Source: Oxalobacteraceae sp. CFBP 13730 (GTDB lineage Bacteria; Pseudomonadota; Gammaproteobacteria; Burkholderiales; Burkholderiaceae_D). From it: a stretch of DNA of 64,000 nucleotides. The stretch's first letter is position 1, and each line of letters opens with the position of its first letter. The stretch covers positions 434,001 to 498,000 of the forward strand of contig JACYUQ010000001.1 in NCBI GenBank assembly GCA_014841835.1, in the 5' to 3' direction. Below are positions 1-11,408 of this stretch, piece after piece. The position numbers and the translations under genes are program-made. Under the pieces are notes generated by a model that searched no databases, was not told where the DNA came from, and worked only from the letters and a program-made list of their open reading frames with translations.

Positions 1-2431
1 CGCGTTGGGTCGCAATCACTTCTGCCAGCCTGGCGGCCGCCTGCGCCGCCGATGTATCGCCGGCCCGCGCCTGCGACTGCTTGAAGCGCCCCAGCACCTC
101 GCGCGTCAGGTCGGCCGAGACCGAGCGCTGCCCGGCTTCGACCTTGCGCTCGCCAATCGTGCGCTGCGTCGCTGCCAGCTCGACCGCATCGTCGTCCTGA
201 CGGCGGCTTTCCAGATTCACCAGCTGCTTGCGTGCGTCGGCCATCTGCTGCGTCGCATGCGCTGCCTTGCGCTGCATTTCGGCGTGCTCTTGCGCGTGTT
301 CGAGCAGCGCCCGCTGCGCTTCGCGTTTTTCCAGCGCTGCCTGCACCGCCGCCAGCTCGGCCAGCTCGCGCTGGCGCGCCAGTTCGGCCTGGGCCTGCTC
401 GGCGTCGGCGCGCGACACGGCGGCCTGCGCCGCGGCCTGTTCGGATGCCAGGCGCGCCGCCTGTGCTTCGTTGGCACGGGTGTCGGCAGCGGCCTGCTCG
501 CGCTGCGCGGCCAGCTTGCGCTCCACCAGCAACAACGCTTCGCGCGCGACCCGGGTTGCCTCGCGTTCGGCAGCAATCGCCGCCTCGGTCAAGGTCACCT
601 GCTGCTGCTCGAGCTCGGCCCGTTCGGCCTGGGCCTGCGCCAGCTCGGCGGCGCGGCGCGCATGCGCCTGCTGCGCGGTTGCAGCCGCCTCGGCCTGCGA
701 GGCTTCTTCGATGGCGGCATCGGCCTGTGCCTGCTGCGCTTCCCAGGCAGCGCGCTGCGCGTCTTCGATGCGCCGCTCGGCCTCGACCTTGGCCTGCAGG
801 GCTGCGGCAGCTGCTGCTTCGGCCTCGCCCCGTGCCTGGGCCGCCAGCGTCAGCTCGTGCTCGGCCGCGATTTTCTGATCCAGAGCGGCCAGCGCCTGCG
901 CCTCGGCCGCGGTGCGCTCGTGCTCCGCCTGCACGAGACGTTCAGCCTGCTCGCGCCGCTGCGCCGCCAGTTGCGCTGCTTCTTGCTGCAGCTGCACCTG
1001 CGATGCTTCGAGCGCCAGCGCCGCCGCTTCGTCGTCATTCAATGCCGCCTGCGCAACGGCGGCCGCCTGCGCCAGTGCAGCGCGCTCGTCGGCCAGTGCG
1101 CGCTCGCGCCGGTGTTCGTCGGCTTCGCGCTGCGCCGCAGCGGTAGCCGCCTCATCGGCCGCCATGCGCGCCCGTGCGTCGAGCGCCGCCTGCGCTTCGG
1201 CTTCCAGCCGCGCCTGCACCTGCTCGCCCGCTTCTTCTTCGGCGCGGGCGCGGTCTTCGGCCACCAGGCGCAGCTTGCGGTCGGCTTCGATGCGCGCTTC
1301 GGTCGCGGCCAGGATGCGGGTTTCGGCGTCGCGCCGCGCTGCGGCGCTCGATGCCGCCATCTGTTCTTGCCGCTCGCGGTGCACGGCGGCGTCGCGGATG
1401 TCTTTCTCGGTCTGCAGCCGCATGCGCAGCGACTGGCCGGCCACCCGTTCGGATTCGGCCTGGGCCAGCGCGATCGCCTCGCGTTCCTGCTCGATGTGGG
1501 CGTAAGCGCGTGCTTCTTCGAGTGCGCGCGCTTCGGCCGCGGCGCGGGCGAAGGCCGACGTGAGCGCGATCTGGTCGGCGCGCTCGCGCTGCTGGGTCAG
1601 TTCGAGGGCTTCGGCTTCGGCATCGGCCAGTTTCTCGGCGGTTTGGCGCGCGGAACGTTCGGCCCGCTCGCGCTCGCGCGCCAGGATGGCGATACGGGCG
1701 TCAGCGCTGGCGTTGTGCTGGACTTCTTCACGCGCCGCCTCGACGGCAGCCATGCGCTCGACCGCCTGCAGGCGCGCCTGCTCGGTGTGCACGACCAGTT
1801 CGTCGGCTGCGCGTGCGGCCTTGGCGGCCAGTTCGGCTTCGGCTTCGATCTGGGCGGTGGCGCGGCGGCGCGCTTCTTCTTCGAGACGCGCACGTGCTTC
1901 GGTGGCAACCCGGACTTCGGTGTCGCTTTTTACGCGCGCACGCAGCTCGGCTGTCTCCTGGCGAATCGCGTCCAGCCGCTCGCTCGACGCCTGCGCGGCG
2001 GCGCGCAGCGAATCGAGGCGTTCGCGGTTGGCGGCAATGGCGTCTTCGGAGGCCTGCGAATTGGCTTGCGCTGCCGCAGCGGCAGCGGCGTCGATCGAGG
2101 CACGCTCGTCGGCCAGCGAACGGGCGCGCGCTTCGGCGTGGTGGCGGCTCTCGGCCGCCATATTGGCCTTGGCTTCGGCTTCGACACGCGCGATCGCTTC
2201 CTGAATTTCGCGCATCTCGAGTGGTTTGCGACCCGGACCGGCAAATTCGGCAAATTCTGCGGCAGACGCCCCAGCCGGCAGCACCGGCGTGACCGGTACC
2301 ACTGGCTGCGCAAACGCAGCAGCCGGCGTTGGCACTGGCATCGGCGCCACATCGGTCGGCGCCAGCGCGCCGGCGGCCGGCGACAGGTCGATCGTGAAGT
2401 CGGTGTCGTCTTGTGGTGGGTTCGGTTCCAT
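1..2431 (-). CDS. Large Ala/Glu/Arg-rich coiled-coil protein (3' end beyond window)
   Basis: The minus-strand frame opening with ATG at 2431 stays open to the left edge, giving at least 810 residues with no stop. The N-terminus (MEPNPPQDDTDFTIDLSP) is acidic and followed by a Pro/Ala-rich stretch to about residue 60. From about residue 70 to the edge the protein is almost pure coiled coil: Ala, Glu, Gln and Arg dominate, with repeated AEAEA, REREE-like and AQAxAE segments, and I saw no Cys. No signal peptide, membrane segment or catalytic motif is visible. Function is unknown; a structural, scaffold or SMC/TolA-like role is possible but unsupported. The opposite strand also has a long open frame here, but its Arg/Cys/Leu/Gly composition is not protein-like. 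No strong ribosome binding site precedes the ATG. Confidence 0.75.
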   Translation of the reverse strand, partial: MEPNPPQDDTDFTIDLSPAAGALAPTDVAPMPVPTPAAAFAQPVVPVTPVLPAGASAAEFAEFAGPGRKPLEMREIQEAIARVEAEAKANMAAESRHHAEARARSLADERASIDAAAAAAAQANSQASEDAIAANRERLDSLRAAAQASSERLDAIRQETAELRARVKSDTEVRVATEARARLEEEARRRATAQIEAEAELAAKAARAADELVVHTEQARLQAVERMAAVEAAREEVQHNASADARIAILARERERAERSARQTAEKLADAEAEALELTQQRERADQIALTSAFARAAAEARALEEARAYAHIEQEREAIALAQAESERVAGQSLRMRLQTEKDIRDAAVHRERQEQMAASSAAARRDAETRILAATEARIEADRKLRLVAEDRARAEEEAGEQVQARLEAEAQAALDARARMAADEAATAAAQREADEHRRERALADERAALAQAAAVAQAALNDDEAAALALEASQVQLQQEAAQLAAQRREQAERLVQAEHERTAAEAQALAALDQKIAAEHELTLAAQARGEAEAAAAAALQAKVEAERRIEDAQRAAWEAQQAQADAAIEEASQAEAAATAQQAHARRAAELAQAQAERAELEQQQVTLTEAAIAAEREATRVAREALLLVERKLAAQREQAAADTRANEAQAARLASEQAAAQAAVSRADAEQAQAELARQRELAELAAVQAALEKREAQRALLEHAQEHAEMQRKAAHATQQMADARKQLVNLESRRQDDDAVELAATQRTIGERKVEAGQRSVSADLTREVLGRFKQSQARAGDTSAAQAAARLAEVIATQR

Positions 2432-2531
2432 GCGGAGTCTCTGTGGCGGCAGTCTCGTTGATTATCCGGCAAAACCGGTTCTCGTGCTATGCCGAACTGG
2501 ATAGCAATCGTGCTTCAGCTCGGGGCTTTGC

Positions 2532-3539
2532 CTACAGTTGCCACAGCGGCGGCTCATCCATCAACGCGACCTGCTCGCGCAGTTCGAGGATGCGATCCTG
2601 CCAGTAACGCTGCGTATTAAACCAGGGGAATGCAGCCGGGAACGCCGGATCGGTCCAGCGCATCGCCAGCCACGCCGAGTAATGGATCAGGCGCAGCGTA
2701 CGCAGCGCTTCGACCAGATACAGCTGGCGCGGGTGGAAATCGCAGAAGTCCTCGTAGCCGGCCAGCACGTCGGCCATCTGGCCCACCATCTCCTGCCGCT
2801 CGCCGGAGAGCAGCATCCACAGATCCTGCACCGCCGGCCCCATGCGGCTGTCGTCGAAGTCGACGAAGTGCGGCCCATCCGGGGTCCACAGCACGTTGCC
2901 GCCGTGGCAATCGCCATGCAGGCGCACGAGTGGCAGTTCGCCGGCGCGCTCGTAGCAGCGCGCCACGCCTTCCAGCGCCTGTTCCATCACGCTCGACCAG
3001 GCCGGCATCAGTTCGGGTGGCACGAAGTCGTGGCTGCGCAGCCAGTCGAACGGTTCGCGGCCGAACGTGACCGGATCGAGCGCCGGGCGCAGCAGGAATG
3101 GCTTGACGGCGCCCTGCGCATGAATGCGGCCAATGAAGCGGCCAATCCACTCCAGCACGGCGGGATCGCCCAGCTCCGGGGCGCGCCCGCCGCGGCTTTC
3201 GAACACCGAAAAACGGAAGCCGTCGAATGTGTGCAGCGTGCGCCCGCCGATCTCGATGGCCGGCACCACGGGGATCTCCTGCGCCACCAGCTCGGCCACG
3301 AAACCGTGTTCTTCCAGGATGGCCTCGTCGCTCCAGCGCTCGGGCCGGTAAAACTTGACCACGACCGGCTCGCCCTCTTCACGGCCGACACGGTACACCC
3401 GGTTCTCGTAGCTGTTGAGCGCCAGCAGGCGCCCGTCACCGTGCAGGCCGACGCTGTCGAGCGCATCGAGCACGGTCGCTGGATCCAGCCGCGCGTACGG
3501 ATGGTCGGGCGTTTCGTTATCGAGGTTCAAGTTATCCAT
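2532..3539 (-). CDS. srkA: Stress response serine/threonine kinase SrkA (YihE/RdoA family)
   Basis: A 335-residue protein, close to the 328 residues of E. coli SrkA. It has the aminoglycoside-phosphotransferase/choline-kinase fold: nucleotide-binding VVVKFYRPERW near residue 62, the catalytic loop HGDCHGGN near residue 205 and the Mg-binding FVDFDDSRMG just after. SrkA is a cytoplasmic Ser/Thr kinase that protects against envelope and oxidative stress. The start MDNLNLDNE at 3539 is chosen because it gives family length; the frame happens to stay open upstream across the esterase gene, but that extension is not protein-like. It is divergent from the esterase gene, with a 156-bp gap between them. 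Confidence 0.92.
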   Translation of the reverse strand: MDNLNLDNETPDHPYARLDPATVLDALDSVGLHGDGRLLALNSYENRVYRVGREEGEPVVVKFYRPERWSDEAILEEHGFVAELVAQEIPVVPAIEIGGRTLHTFDGFRFSVFESRGGRAPELGDPAVLEWIGRFIGRIHAQGAVKPFLLRPALDPVTFGREPFDWLRSHDFVPPELMPAWSSVMEQALEGVARCYERAGELPLVRLHGDCHGGNVLWTPDGPHFVDFDDSRMGPAVQDLWMLLSGERQEMVGQMADVLAGYEDFCDFHPRQLYLVEALRTLRLIHYSAWLAMRWTDPAFPAAFPWFNTQRYWQDRILELREQVALMDEPPLWQL

Positions 3540-3573
3540 GCCCCATTGTACGGCGGCGCACGTGCCCGTGGTG

Positions 3574-3585
3574 ATTGTGAACAAT
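3574..3585. promoter_or_regulatory. Palindrome in srkA-esterase intergenic region
   Basis: ATTGTGAACAAT is a perfect 12-bp dyad (ATTGT/ACAAT around GA), 35 bp upstream of srkA and in the divergent gap with the esterase gene. Its position would suit an operator; the binding protein is unknown. Confidence 0.25.
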
Positions 3586-3695
3586 TCGGTACTGTTGTGT
3601 TCGTTCTCGCACAGAGTGTGACAATGTAACAAGGTTTCATGACATGTATGTATCCGCGCATCGTGTTGCGGACAAATAACCGAATAGGACTGACC

Positions 3696-4736
3696 ATGAA
3701 AAAACTGACTTTGACCGTCGTCGCTCTCGCTGCTGGCCTGCTGGCCGGCACCGCCATCGCACAAACCGCGGCCCAGCCGGCAAAAGCCGAGCCGAACATG
3801 CAGAAAGTGCTGGACGCGATGGCGGCCCTGAAGCCAAAGCCGATTGAAACCCTGAGCCCGGAAGAAGCGCGCAAGCAGCCAACCCCGAGTGATGCTGTCA
3901 AGAAAGTGTTGACCGACGCCGGCAAGAGCACGGCACCGGAACCAGGCGTCACGATGAAGACGCAATCGATCCAGGGCAAGGGCGGCAGCTTCCCGATCCA
4001 TATCTTCACGCCTGAAGGCAAAGGTCCGTTCCCGGTCGTCGTGTACTTCCACGGCGGCGGCTTCGTGATTGCCGACACCAAGGTGTACGAATCGTCGGTG
4101 CGTGGCCTGGCCAAGAAGGCCAAGGCGATCGTGATCTCGGCCGACTACCGTCTGGCGCCAGAGCACAAGTTCCCGACCCAGACCGAAGACGCATTCGCGG
4201 CTTACCAGTGGGCGCTGGCCAATGCCAAGAGCATCAATGGCGACCCGATGCGCGTGGCAGTCGCGGGCGAATCGGCCGGCGGCAACCTGGCAACCGTGGT
4301 GTCGATGATGGCAATGGAAAAGAAAATCCAGATGCCGGTACACCAGCTGCTGGTCTACCCAGTGGTCAACGACGACATGAACAACGAGTCGTACAAGAAG
4401 AACGCCAACGCCAAGCCACTGAACAAGGCAATGATGACGTGGTTCTTCAAGCACTACGGCGCCGATCCGAAGAGCCCGTACGCACTGCCAATGAAGGCCG
4501 CCTCGCTCAAGGGCCTGCCAGCGGCAACCGTGATCACCGCGGAAATCGATCCGTTGATGACCGAGGGTAAGGCCTACGCCGACCGCCTCAAGAAGGAAGG
4601 CGTGACCGTCAACTATCGCCACTTCACCGGCGTGACCCACGAGTTCTTCGGCATGGACGCCGTGGTGCCGAAGGCGAAAGAAGCCCAGCAGTTCGCAGCG
4701 GATGAGCTGACCAAGGCATTCAACGCCAAGCGTTAA
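3696..4736 (+). CDS. Secreted alpha/beta hydrolase (acetyl esterase/lipase, HSL type)
   Basis: A 346-residue protein. The N-terminus MKKLTLTVVALAAGLLAG followed by TAIAQ is a clear Sec signal peptide with cleavage after AIAQ or nearby, so the enzyme is probably periplasmic. The hydrolase core has the oxyanion-hole HGGGFV at about residue 118, the DYRLAPEH motif characteristic of the hormone-sensitive-lipase family, the nucleophile elbow GESAGG near residue 190, an Asp in EIDPLMTEG and the final His in GVTHEFFGM. An in-frame ATG lies 19 codons upstream at 3639, but it would put charged residues ahead of the signal peptide, so 3696 is preferred. The substrate cannot be told from sequence; short-chain acyl esters are typical. 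Confidence 0.9.
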   Translation: MKKLTLTVVALAAGLLAGTAIAQTAAQPAKAEPNMQKVLDAMAALKPKPIETLSPEEARKQPTPSDAVKKVLTDAGKSTAPEPGVTMKTQSIQGKGGSFPIHIFTPEGKGPFPVVVYFHGGGFVIADTKVYESSVRGLAKKAKAIVISADYRLAPEHKFPTQTEDAFAAYQWALANAKSINGDPMRVAVAGESAGGNLATVVSMMAMEKKIQMPVHQLLVYPVVNDDMNNESYKKNANAKPLNKAMMTWFFKHYGADPKSPYALPMKAASLKGLPAATVITAEIDPLMTEGKAYADRLKKEGVTVNYRHFTGVTHEFFGMDAVVPKAKEAQQFAADELTKAFNAKR

Positions 4737-4879
4737 TCGTGCTGCACTACCGTTCGACTCTGAAGTAAACGTTGCAAGCAGCGCCTCGCCGGCAGGTTTT
4801 TCGTGCCCGGCGACGGCGCAGGCGTTACACTGGCGCCTTTGACGCAACAGGCGCGCTCGCGCCACAGACCACCTACCCC

Positions 4880-5566
4880 ATGCACCTCGAACAGCCCCTC
4901 TCCGAAAAAGAATTCGACGAACTCGACCAGTTCCTGCTCTCCGACCGTTGTTCCGACGACGCGATGACGATGGATACCCTGCACGGCTACCTGACCGCCA
5001 TCGCGATCGGCCCGGAATCGATCATGCCGGCCGAATGGCTGCCAATGGTCTGGGGCGAAGACGAGGCTGCCGCGCCGAAATGGAAGAACAAGCGCGACGA
5101 AGAGCGCATCGTCAACCTGATCATGCGCTTCATGAACGAAGTGTTGATCACGTTCGAGGTCGCGCCGAAGGATTTCGAGCCGCTGTTCTGCGAACACGAG
5201 GTCGACGGCAAGGTCCTGATCGATCCGGAAGCCTGGTGCTGGGGCTTCTGGGAAGGCGTCGAACTGCGCGCCGGCTCATGGGATGCGATCTGGGACAGCG
5301 ATGTCGCCGAACTGATCCGCCCGATCTACCTGCTGGGCGCGGACGAAATCGAAGAAGCCGAACTGGCCGAGGTCGACGATCCGGTCAAGGTGCATGCGCT
5401 GGCACTGCAGATCGAGGCCAACGTGCCGGCGATCTACCGCCACTGGCTGCCACTGCGCAAGCCGGCCGTGGAAACGATCGTGCGCGACGAGCCGAAAGTT
5501 GGCCGCAACGACGATTGCACCTGCGGCAGCGGCAAGAAGTTCAAGAAGTGCTGCGGCGCTGAATAA
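4880..5566 (+). CDS. UPF0149 family (YecA-like) protein with C-terminal SEC-C zinc motif
   Basis: A 228-residue acidic protein. Residues 1-190 fit the UPF0149/YgfB-YecA helical domain, opening with [15 protein letters not shown] and containing the typical [15 protein letters not shown]. The last residues hold a SEC-C zinc-binding motif, [14 protein letters not shown], as found at the end of SecA and YecA. Such proteins bind zinc or associate with ribosomes or SecA, but the exact role is unsettled. The start at 4880 matches the family N-terminus; the same frame extends upstream into a run of Arg codons that is unlikely to be translated. It stands alone between the esterase gene and a convergent sensor kinase. 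Confidence 0.88.
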   Translation: MHLEQPLSEKEFDELDQFLLSDRCSDDAMTMDTLHGYLTAIAIGPESIMPAEWLPMVWGEDEAAAPKWKNKRDEERIVNLIMRFMNEVLITFEVAPKDFEPLFCEHEVDGKVLIDPEAWCWGFWEGVELRAGSWDAIWDSDVAELIRPIYLLGADEIEEAELAEVDDPVKVHALALQIEANVPAIYRHWLPLRKPAVETIVRDEPKVGRNDDCTCGSGKKFKKCCGAE

Positions 5567-5594
5567 GCACCCGGGGGGATTGGCGGCCCGACCG

Positions 5595-8069
<2,475 letters not shown>

Positions 8070-8183
8070 GGCCAGGATTGTCGCATACCTCGCTTACCGG
8101 ATTGCAGCTTTTTCCGGTTTGACAGTGGCCCTTGCGCAACTTTACAACTCTCGCATTACCGTTAAGGCATCACAGCTTACGCA

Positions 8184-8768
8184 TCACAACTTAATGAAGT
8201 GCTCACGGTAGTAGCGCAGCTCTTCGATCGACTCGACGATGTCAGCCAGCGCCGTGTGCTTCTGGTGCTTCTTGAAGCCGGACGCCAGCTCGGGCTTCCA
8301 GCGGCGGCACAGTTCCTTCAGCGTCGACACGTCGAGGTTGCGGTAATGGAAGAATGCCTCGAGCTTCGGCATGCCGCGCGCCATGAAGCGGCGGTCCTGG
8401 CAAATCGAATTACCGCACATCGGCGACTTGTTCTTCGGCACGTACTGCTTGAGAAATTCGATCAGCTCGAGTTCGGCCTGGGCTTCGGTCACGGTCGACG
8501 CCTTCACGCGGTCGATCAGTCCCGACTTGCCGTGGGTGCCCTTGTTCCAGTTGTCCATCTTGTCCAGCGTCTCATCCGACTGGTGGATCGCGAACACCGG
8601 GCCTTCGGCGATGATGTTCAGGTCGGGATCGGTCACGACGACGGCGACCTCGATGATGCGGTCATTGTCCGGGTCGAGACCCGTCATTTCCATGTCGAGC
8701 CAGACGAGGTTGAATTCATTGGGCCGCTGGGGCGTGCCCGGCACTGCGGAAGGTGTCGCTTGTGACAT
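8184..8768 (-). CDS. orn: Oligoribonuclease
   Basis: A 194-residue DEDDh 3'-5' exoribonuclease that degrades 2-5 nt RNA and pGpG, the last step of c-di-GMP breakdown. Motifs seen: [17 protein letters not shown] (Exo I Asp/Glu), [12 protein letters not shown] (Exo II) and [18 protein letters not shown] (Exo III, with the catalytic His and Asp). The length is slightly above the usual 180 because of a short N-terminal extension. Its gene is divergent from the M48 protease gene with 47 bp between them. The link to pGpG is relevant because two GGDEF/EAL proteins are encoded in this window. Confidence 0.97.
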   Translation of the reverse strand: MSQATPSAVPGTPQRPNEFNLVWLDMEMTGLDPDNDRIIEVAVVVTDPDLNIIAEGPVFAIHQSDETLDKMDNWNKGTHGKSGLIDRVKASTVTEAQAELELIEFLKQYVPKNKSPMCGNSICQDRRFMARGMPKLEAFFHYRNLDVSTLKELCRRWKPELASGFKKHQKHTALADIVESIEELRYYREHFIKL

Positions 8769-8815
8769 AATTCTCTCTTTGCCTAATCAATCCTGCATTT
8801 TCTCACAGGCACAGA

Positions 8816-10078
8816 ATGTCTTCATTCGCGTTTTCGGTTTTGTTCGTCGTTTTCCTGCTGCTCACCTTGTCGCTGCGCACCTGGCTGGCCGCGCGCCATA
8901 TCCGGCATATCGCGCGCCACCGCGCCAGCGTGCCGGCCGAGTTTGCGCCGAAAGTGCCACTCGCGGCACACCAGAAAGCGGCCGACTACACCGTCGCCAA
9001 GACCCGGCTCGGCCTGATCGGCACGCTGTGGGGCGCCATCGTCCTGATCGGCTTCACGCTGATGGGTGGCCTGCAACTGCTGTCGCTGGCAATCCTGCCA
9101 TTCACCGGCCCCGGCCTGATGCATCAGCTGGTGCTGGTCGTGGCGTTTGCCGTGATCGCCAGTGTGCTCGACCTGCCGCTCGACTGGTATCGTCAGTTTG
9201 TCCTCGAGCAGCGTTTCGGCTTCAACAAGATGACACCCGGCCTGTGGTGGGGTGACCTGGTCAAGAGCACGTTCGTGGGCGCGCTGATCGGCCTGCCGCT
9301 GCTGTGGGTCGTGCTCAAGCTGATGGAAGCCAGTGGCCAGCTGTGGTGGTTATACACGTGGTTCGTCTGGAGCGGGTTCCAGCTGTTGATGATCGCGTTC
9401 TACCCGACCGTGATCGCGCCGCTGTTCAACAAATTCACCCCATTGGCCGATGCCAGCCTCAAACAACGCATCGATGGCTTGATGACGCGCGTGGGCTTTG
9501 CGTCGCGCGGGCTGTTCGTCATGGATGGCAGCAAGCGCAGCGCCCACGGTAATGCGTATTTCTCGGGCTTTGGCCGTGCCAAGCGCATCGTGTTCTTCGA
9601 CACGCTGCTGTCGCGCCTGGAGCCGCAGGAAATCGAAGCCGTGCTCGCGCACGAACTGGGCCACTTCAAGCTGCGCCACATCGTCAAGCGCGTGGCCACG
9701 ATGTTCGCGATCTCGCTGGCCTTCCTTGCCCTGCTCGGCTACCTGAAGGGTCAGGCCTGGTTCTACACGGGCCTGGGCGTGCTGCCGTTCATGAATGCGT
9801 CGAACGACGGCATGGCGCTGATCCTGTTCATCCTCGTGCTGCCGGTGTTCACCTTCGTGCTCGCGCCCCTTAGCTCCATCACGTCGCGCAAGCATGAATT
9901 CGAGGCTGACGCTTTTGCTGCGCAGCACACCGACCACCGCGACCTGGTGTCGGCGCTGGTGAAGATGTACGAAGACAATGCGTCGACGCTGACGCCCGAT
10001 CCGCTGCACTCGGCGTTCTACGATTCGCACCCGCCGGCGTCGGTCCGGGTCAAGCGCCTGACGATGGCGGCCGCATGA
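8816..10078 (+). CDS. M48 family membrane metallopeptidase (Ste24/CAAX protease 1-like)
   Basis: A 420-residue integral membrane zinc protease. It has several hydrophobic segments: residues 3-20, about 65-105, 145-190, and two more after the catalytic site. The zinc motif HELGHFKLRH lies near residue 280, and the third ligand Glu is in SRKHEFEADAFAAQH near 360. The N-terminal peptidase_M48_N region (LPLDWYRQFVLEQRFGFN) is the Ste24 signature. Bacterial relatives probably act in membrane protein quality control; there is no prenyl-CAAX substrate to infer here. Its stop overlaps the start of the pterin dehydratase gene (ATGA), forming a three-gene operon with rsgA. Confidence 0.93.
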   Translation: MSSFAFSVLFVVFLLLTLSLRTWLAARHIRHIARHRASVPAEFAPKVPLAAHQKAADYTVAKTRLGLIGTLWGAIVLIGFTLMGGLQLLSLAILPFTGPGLMHQLVLVVAFAVIASVLDLPLDWYRQFVLEQRFGFNKMTPGLWWGDLVKSTFVGALIGLPLLWVVLKLMEASGQLWWLYTWFVWSGFQLLMIAFYPTVIAPLFNKFTPLADASLKQRIDGLMTRVGFASRGLFVMDGSKRSAHGNAYFSGFGRAKRIVFFDTLLSRLEPQEIEAVLAHELGHFKLRHIVKRVATMFAISLAFLALLGYLKGQAWFYTGLGVLPFMNASNDGMALILFILVLPVFTFVLAPLSSITSRKHEFEADAFAAQHTDHRDLVSALVKMYEDNASTLTPDPLHSAFYDSHPPASVRVKRLTMAAA

Positions 10079-10419
10079 GCCTGACGCCACTACTCACGTC
10101 GCGCCATTGCACGCGCAAGGCGGCCGCGCTTGACGGGGCGGCCATCGCCACGCTGCTGCACGAAGTGCCTGGCTGGGAAGTGGCCGACAGCGTCCTGGCC
10201 CGCACCTTCATGCTGCCCGACTACCGCGCCACGATCGCATTCGTCAACGCGGTAGCAACGCTGGCCGAACACGAAGACCATCACCCCGAAATGACCGTCG
10301 GCTACACCACCTGCCGCGTCAGCTGGACCACCCATTCTGCGGGCAGCGCGCTGTCCGACAACGACTTTATCTGCGCCGCGAAAGCCAATGCGCTGTACCT
10401 CAACCAGGAAACCGCATGA
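10075..10419 (+). CDS. phhB: 4a-hydroxytetrahydrobiopterin dehydratase (PCD/DCoH)
   Basis: A 114-residue protein of the pterin-4a-carbinolamine dehydratase family, which recycles the 4a-hydroxy pterin made by aromatic amino acid hydroxylases. The core motif is seen as EHEDHHPEMTVGYTTCRVSW, with the catalytic His pair, and the Trp of VPGWEVAD near residue 36 is also typical. No phenylalanine hydroxylase gene is in the window. It overlaps the protease gene upstream and rsgA downstream by 4 bp each, so its translation is coupled to both. Confidence 0.93.
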   Translation: MSLTPLLTSRHCTRKAAALDGAAIATLLHEVPGWEVADSVLARTFMLPDYRATIAFVNAVATLAEHEDHHPEMTVGYTTCRVSWTTHSAGSALSDNDFICAAKANALYLNQETA

Positions 10420-11327
10420 GCGCATCCAACGAAGTGACCGGCACCATCATCGCGGCCCACGGCCGCCACTACCTGGCCGACATCGACGGCGAAAAACTGC
10501 AGTGCGTCACGCGCGGCAAGAAAACCAATGTGGCCGTGGGCGACGTCGTCCATGTGGTCCGGACGTCCGAGAATCAGGCCGTGATCGAGCGCATCGCCGA
10601 GCGCACCACGCTGTTGTATCGCTCCGACCAGTACAAATCCAAGCTGCTGGCAGCCAACATCTCGCGCCTGTTCGTCGTGATCGCCACCGAGCCCGGTTTT
10701 GCCGACGACCTGGTGTCGCGCTCGCTGGTAGCGTGCGAGGCGGCCGGCATCGAAGCGCACCTGATCCTCAACAAGACCGACGTGACTGACCTGCTGCCCC
10801 GCGCACGCGAACGCGCCGCGCAGTATTCGCGCCTCGGCTACCCGGTGCACGAGGTCTCGGCCCAGGCGCATCCTGAAGAAACGGTCGAGATCCTCAAGCC
10901 GCTGCTGGCCGGCCAGTCGTCGATCTTCATCGGCCAGTCGGGCATGGGCAAGTCGTCGCTGATCAATCTGTTGATCCCGGACGCCGACATCGCCGTGCGC
11001 GAAATCTCGGCCGCGCTCGATACCGGCAAGCACACGACGACGTTCACGCGCCTGTACTGGCTGCCCGAAGTCGATGGCAAGGCCGGGGCGATCATCGATT
11101 CGCCAGGCTTCCAGGAATTTGGCCTGTACCACCTGAGCGAAGGCATGCTCGAGCGCGCTTTTGTGGAGTTTAAACCCTACCTGGGTGGCTGCAAGTATTA
11201 CAACTGCCGCCATATGGCCGAGCCGTTCTGCGCCATTCTCGATGCCGTGGCAGCGGGCAAGATCTGGAAGCACCGCCATGAACTCTACGGCCAACTGCTG
11301 CACGAATCGGCGCAGACCCTGTACTAA
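10416..11327 (+). CDS. rsgA: Ribosome small-subunit-dependent GTPase A
   Basis: A 303-residue circularly permuted GTPase that matures the 30S subunit. Order seen: OB-fold N-terminus (to about 75), then G4 NKTD (about residue 112) ahead of the G1 P-loop GQSGMGKSSLINLL (about 170), switch KHTTTFTRLY, G3 DSPGFQEFGLYHL, and the C-terminal zinc cluster CKYYNCRHMAEPFC. The G4-before-G1 order is diagnostic of the YjeQ/RsgA family. It is the last gene of the M48-phhB-rsgA operon. Confidence 0.97.
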   Translation: MSASNEVTGTIIAAHGRHYLADIDGEKLQCVTRGKKTNVAVGDVVHVVRTSENQAVIERIAERTTLLYRSDQYKSKLLAANISRLFVVIATEPGFADDLVSRSLVACEAAGIEAHLILNKTDVTDLLPRARERAAQYSRLGYPVHEVSAQAHPEETVEILKPLLAGQSSIFIGQSGMGKSSLINLLIPDADIAVREISAALDTGKHTTTFTRLYWLPEVDGKAGAIIDSPGFQEFGLYHLSEGMLERAFVEFKPYLGGCKYYNCRHMAEPFCAILDAVAAGKIWKHRHELYGQLLHESAQTLY

Positions 11328-11365
11328 GGCCCTGACTACTTTCCCTAACGGAAAGAAATTCCCCT

Positions 11366-11371
11366 TATAAT
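11366..11371 (+). promoter_or_regulatory. Candidate -10 box for argF
   Basis: A perfect TATAAT lies 38 bp upstream of the argF start in an A/T-rich stretch of the rsgA-argF gap. I see no convincing -35 hexamer at 16-18 bp, so this is a partial promoter call. Confidence 0.4.
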
Positions 11372-11408
11372 TCAAGGGACAAACATCGCAGCAGACACGA
11401 GCAGACTT

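Noticed and set aside
5..2461. An 818-codon open frame on the plus strand
   Set aside because: Its product is dominated by Arg, Cys, Leu, Gly and Phe with no domain; the minus-strand frame is a coherent coiled-coil protein with a sensible start. High GC keeps the antisense frame open.
3540..4865. Upstream extension of the srkA frame across the esterase gene
   Set aside because: It opposes a clear secreted esterase with catalytic motifs, and SrkA has family length from 3539.
8118..8146. Plus-strand promoter with a perfect TTGACA between the hybrid kinase and orn genes
   Set aside because: The -35 is perfect, but the hexamer 17 bp later (TTACAA) matches -10 in only two positions, and both flanking genes are on the other strand.
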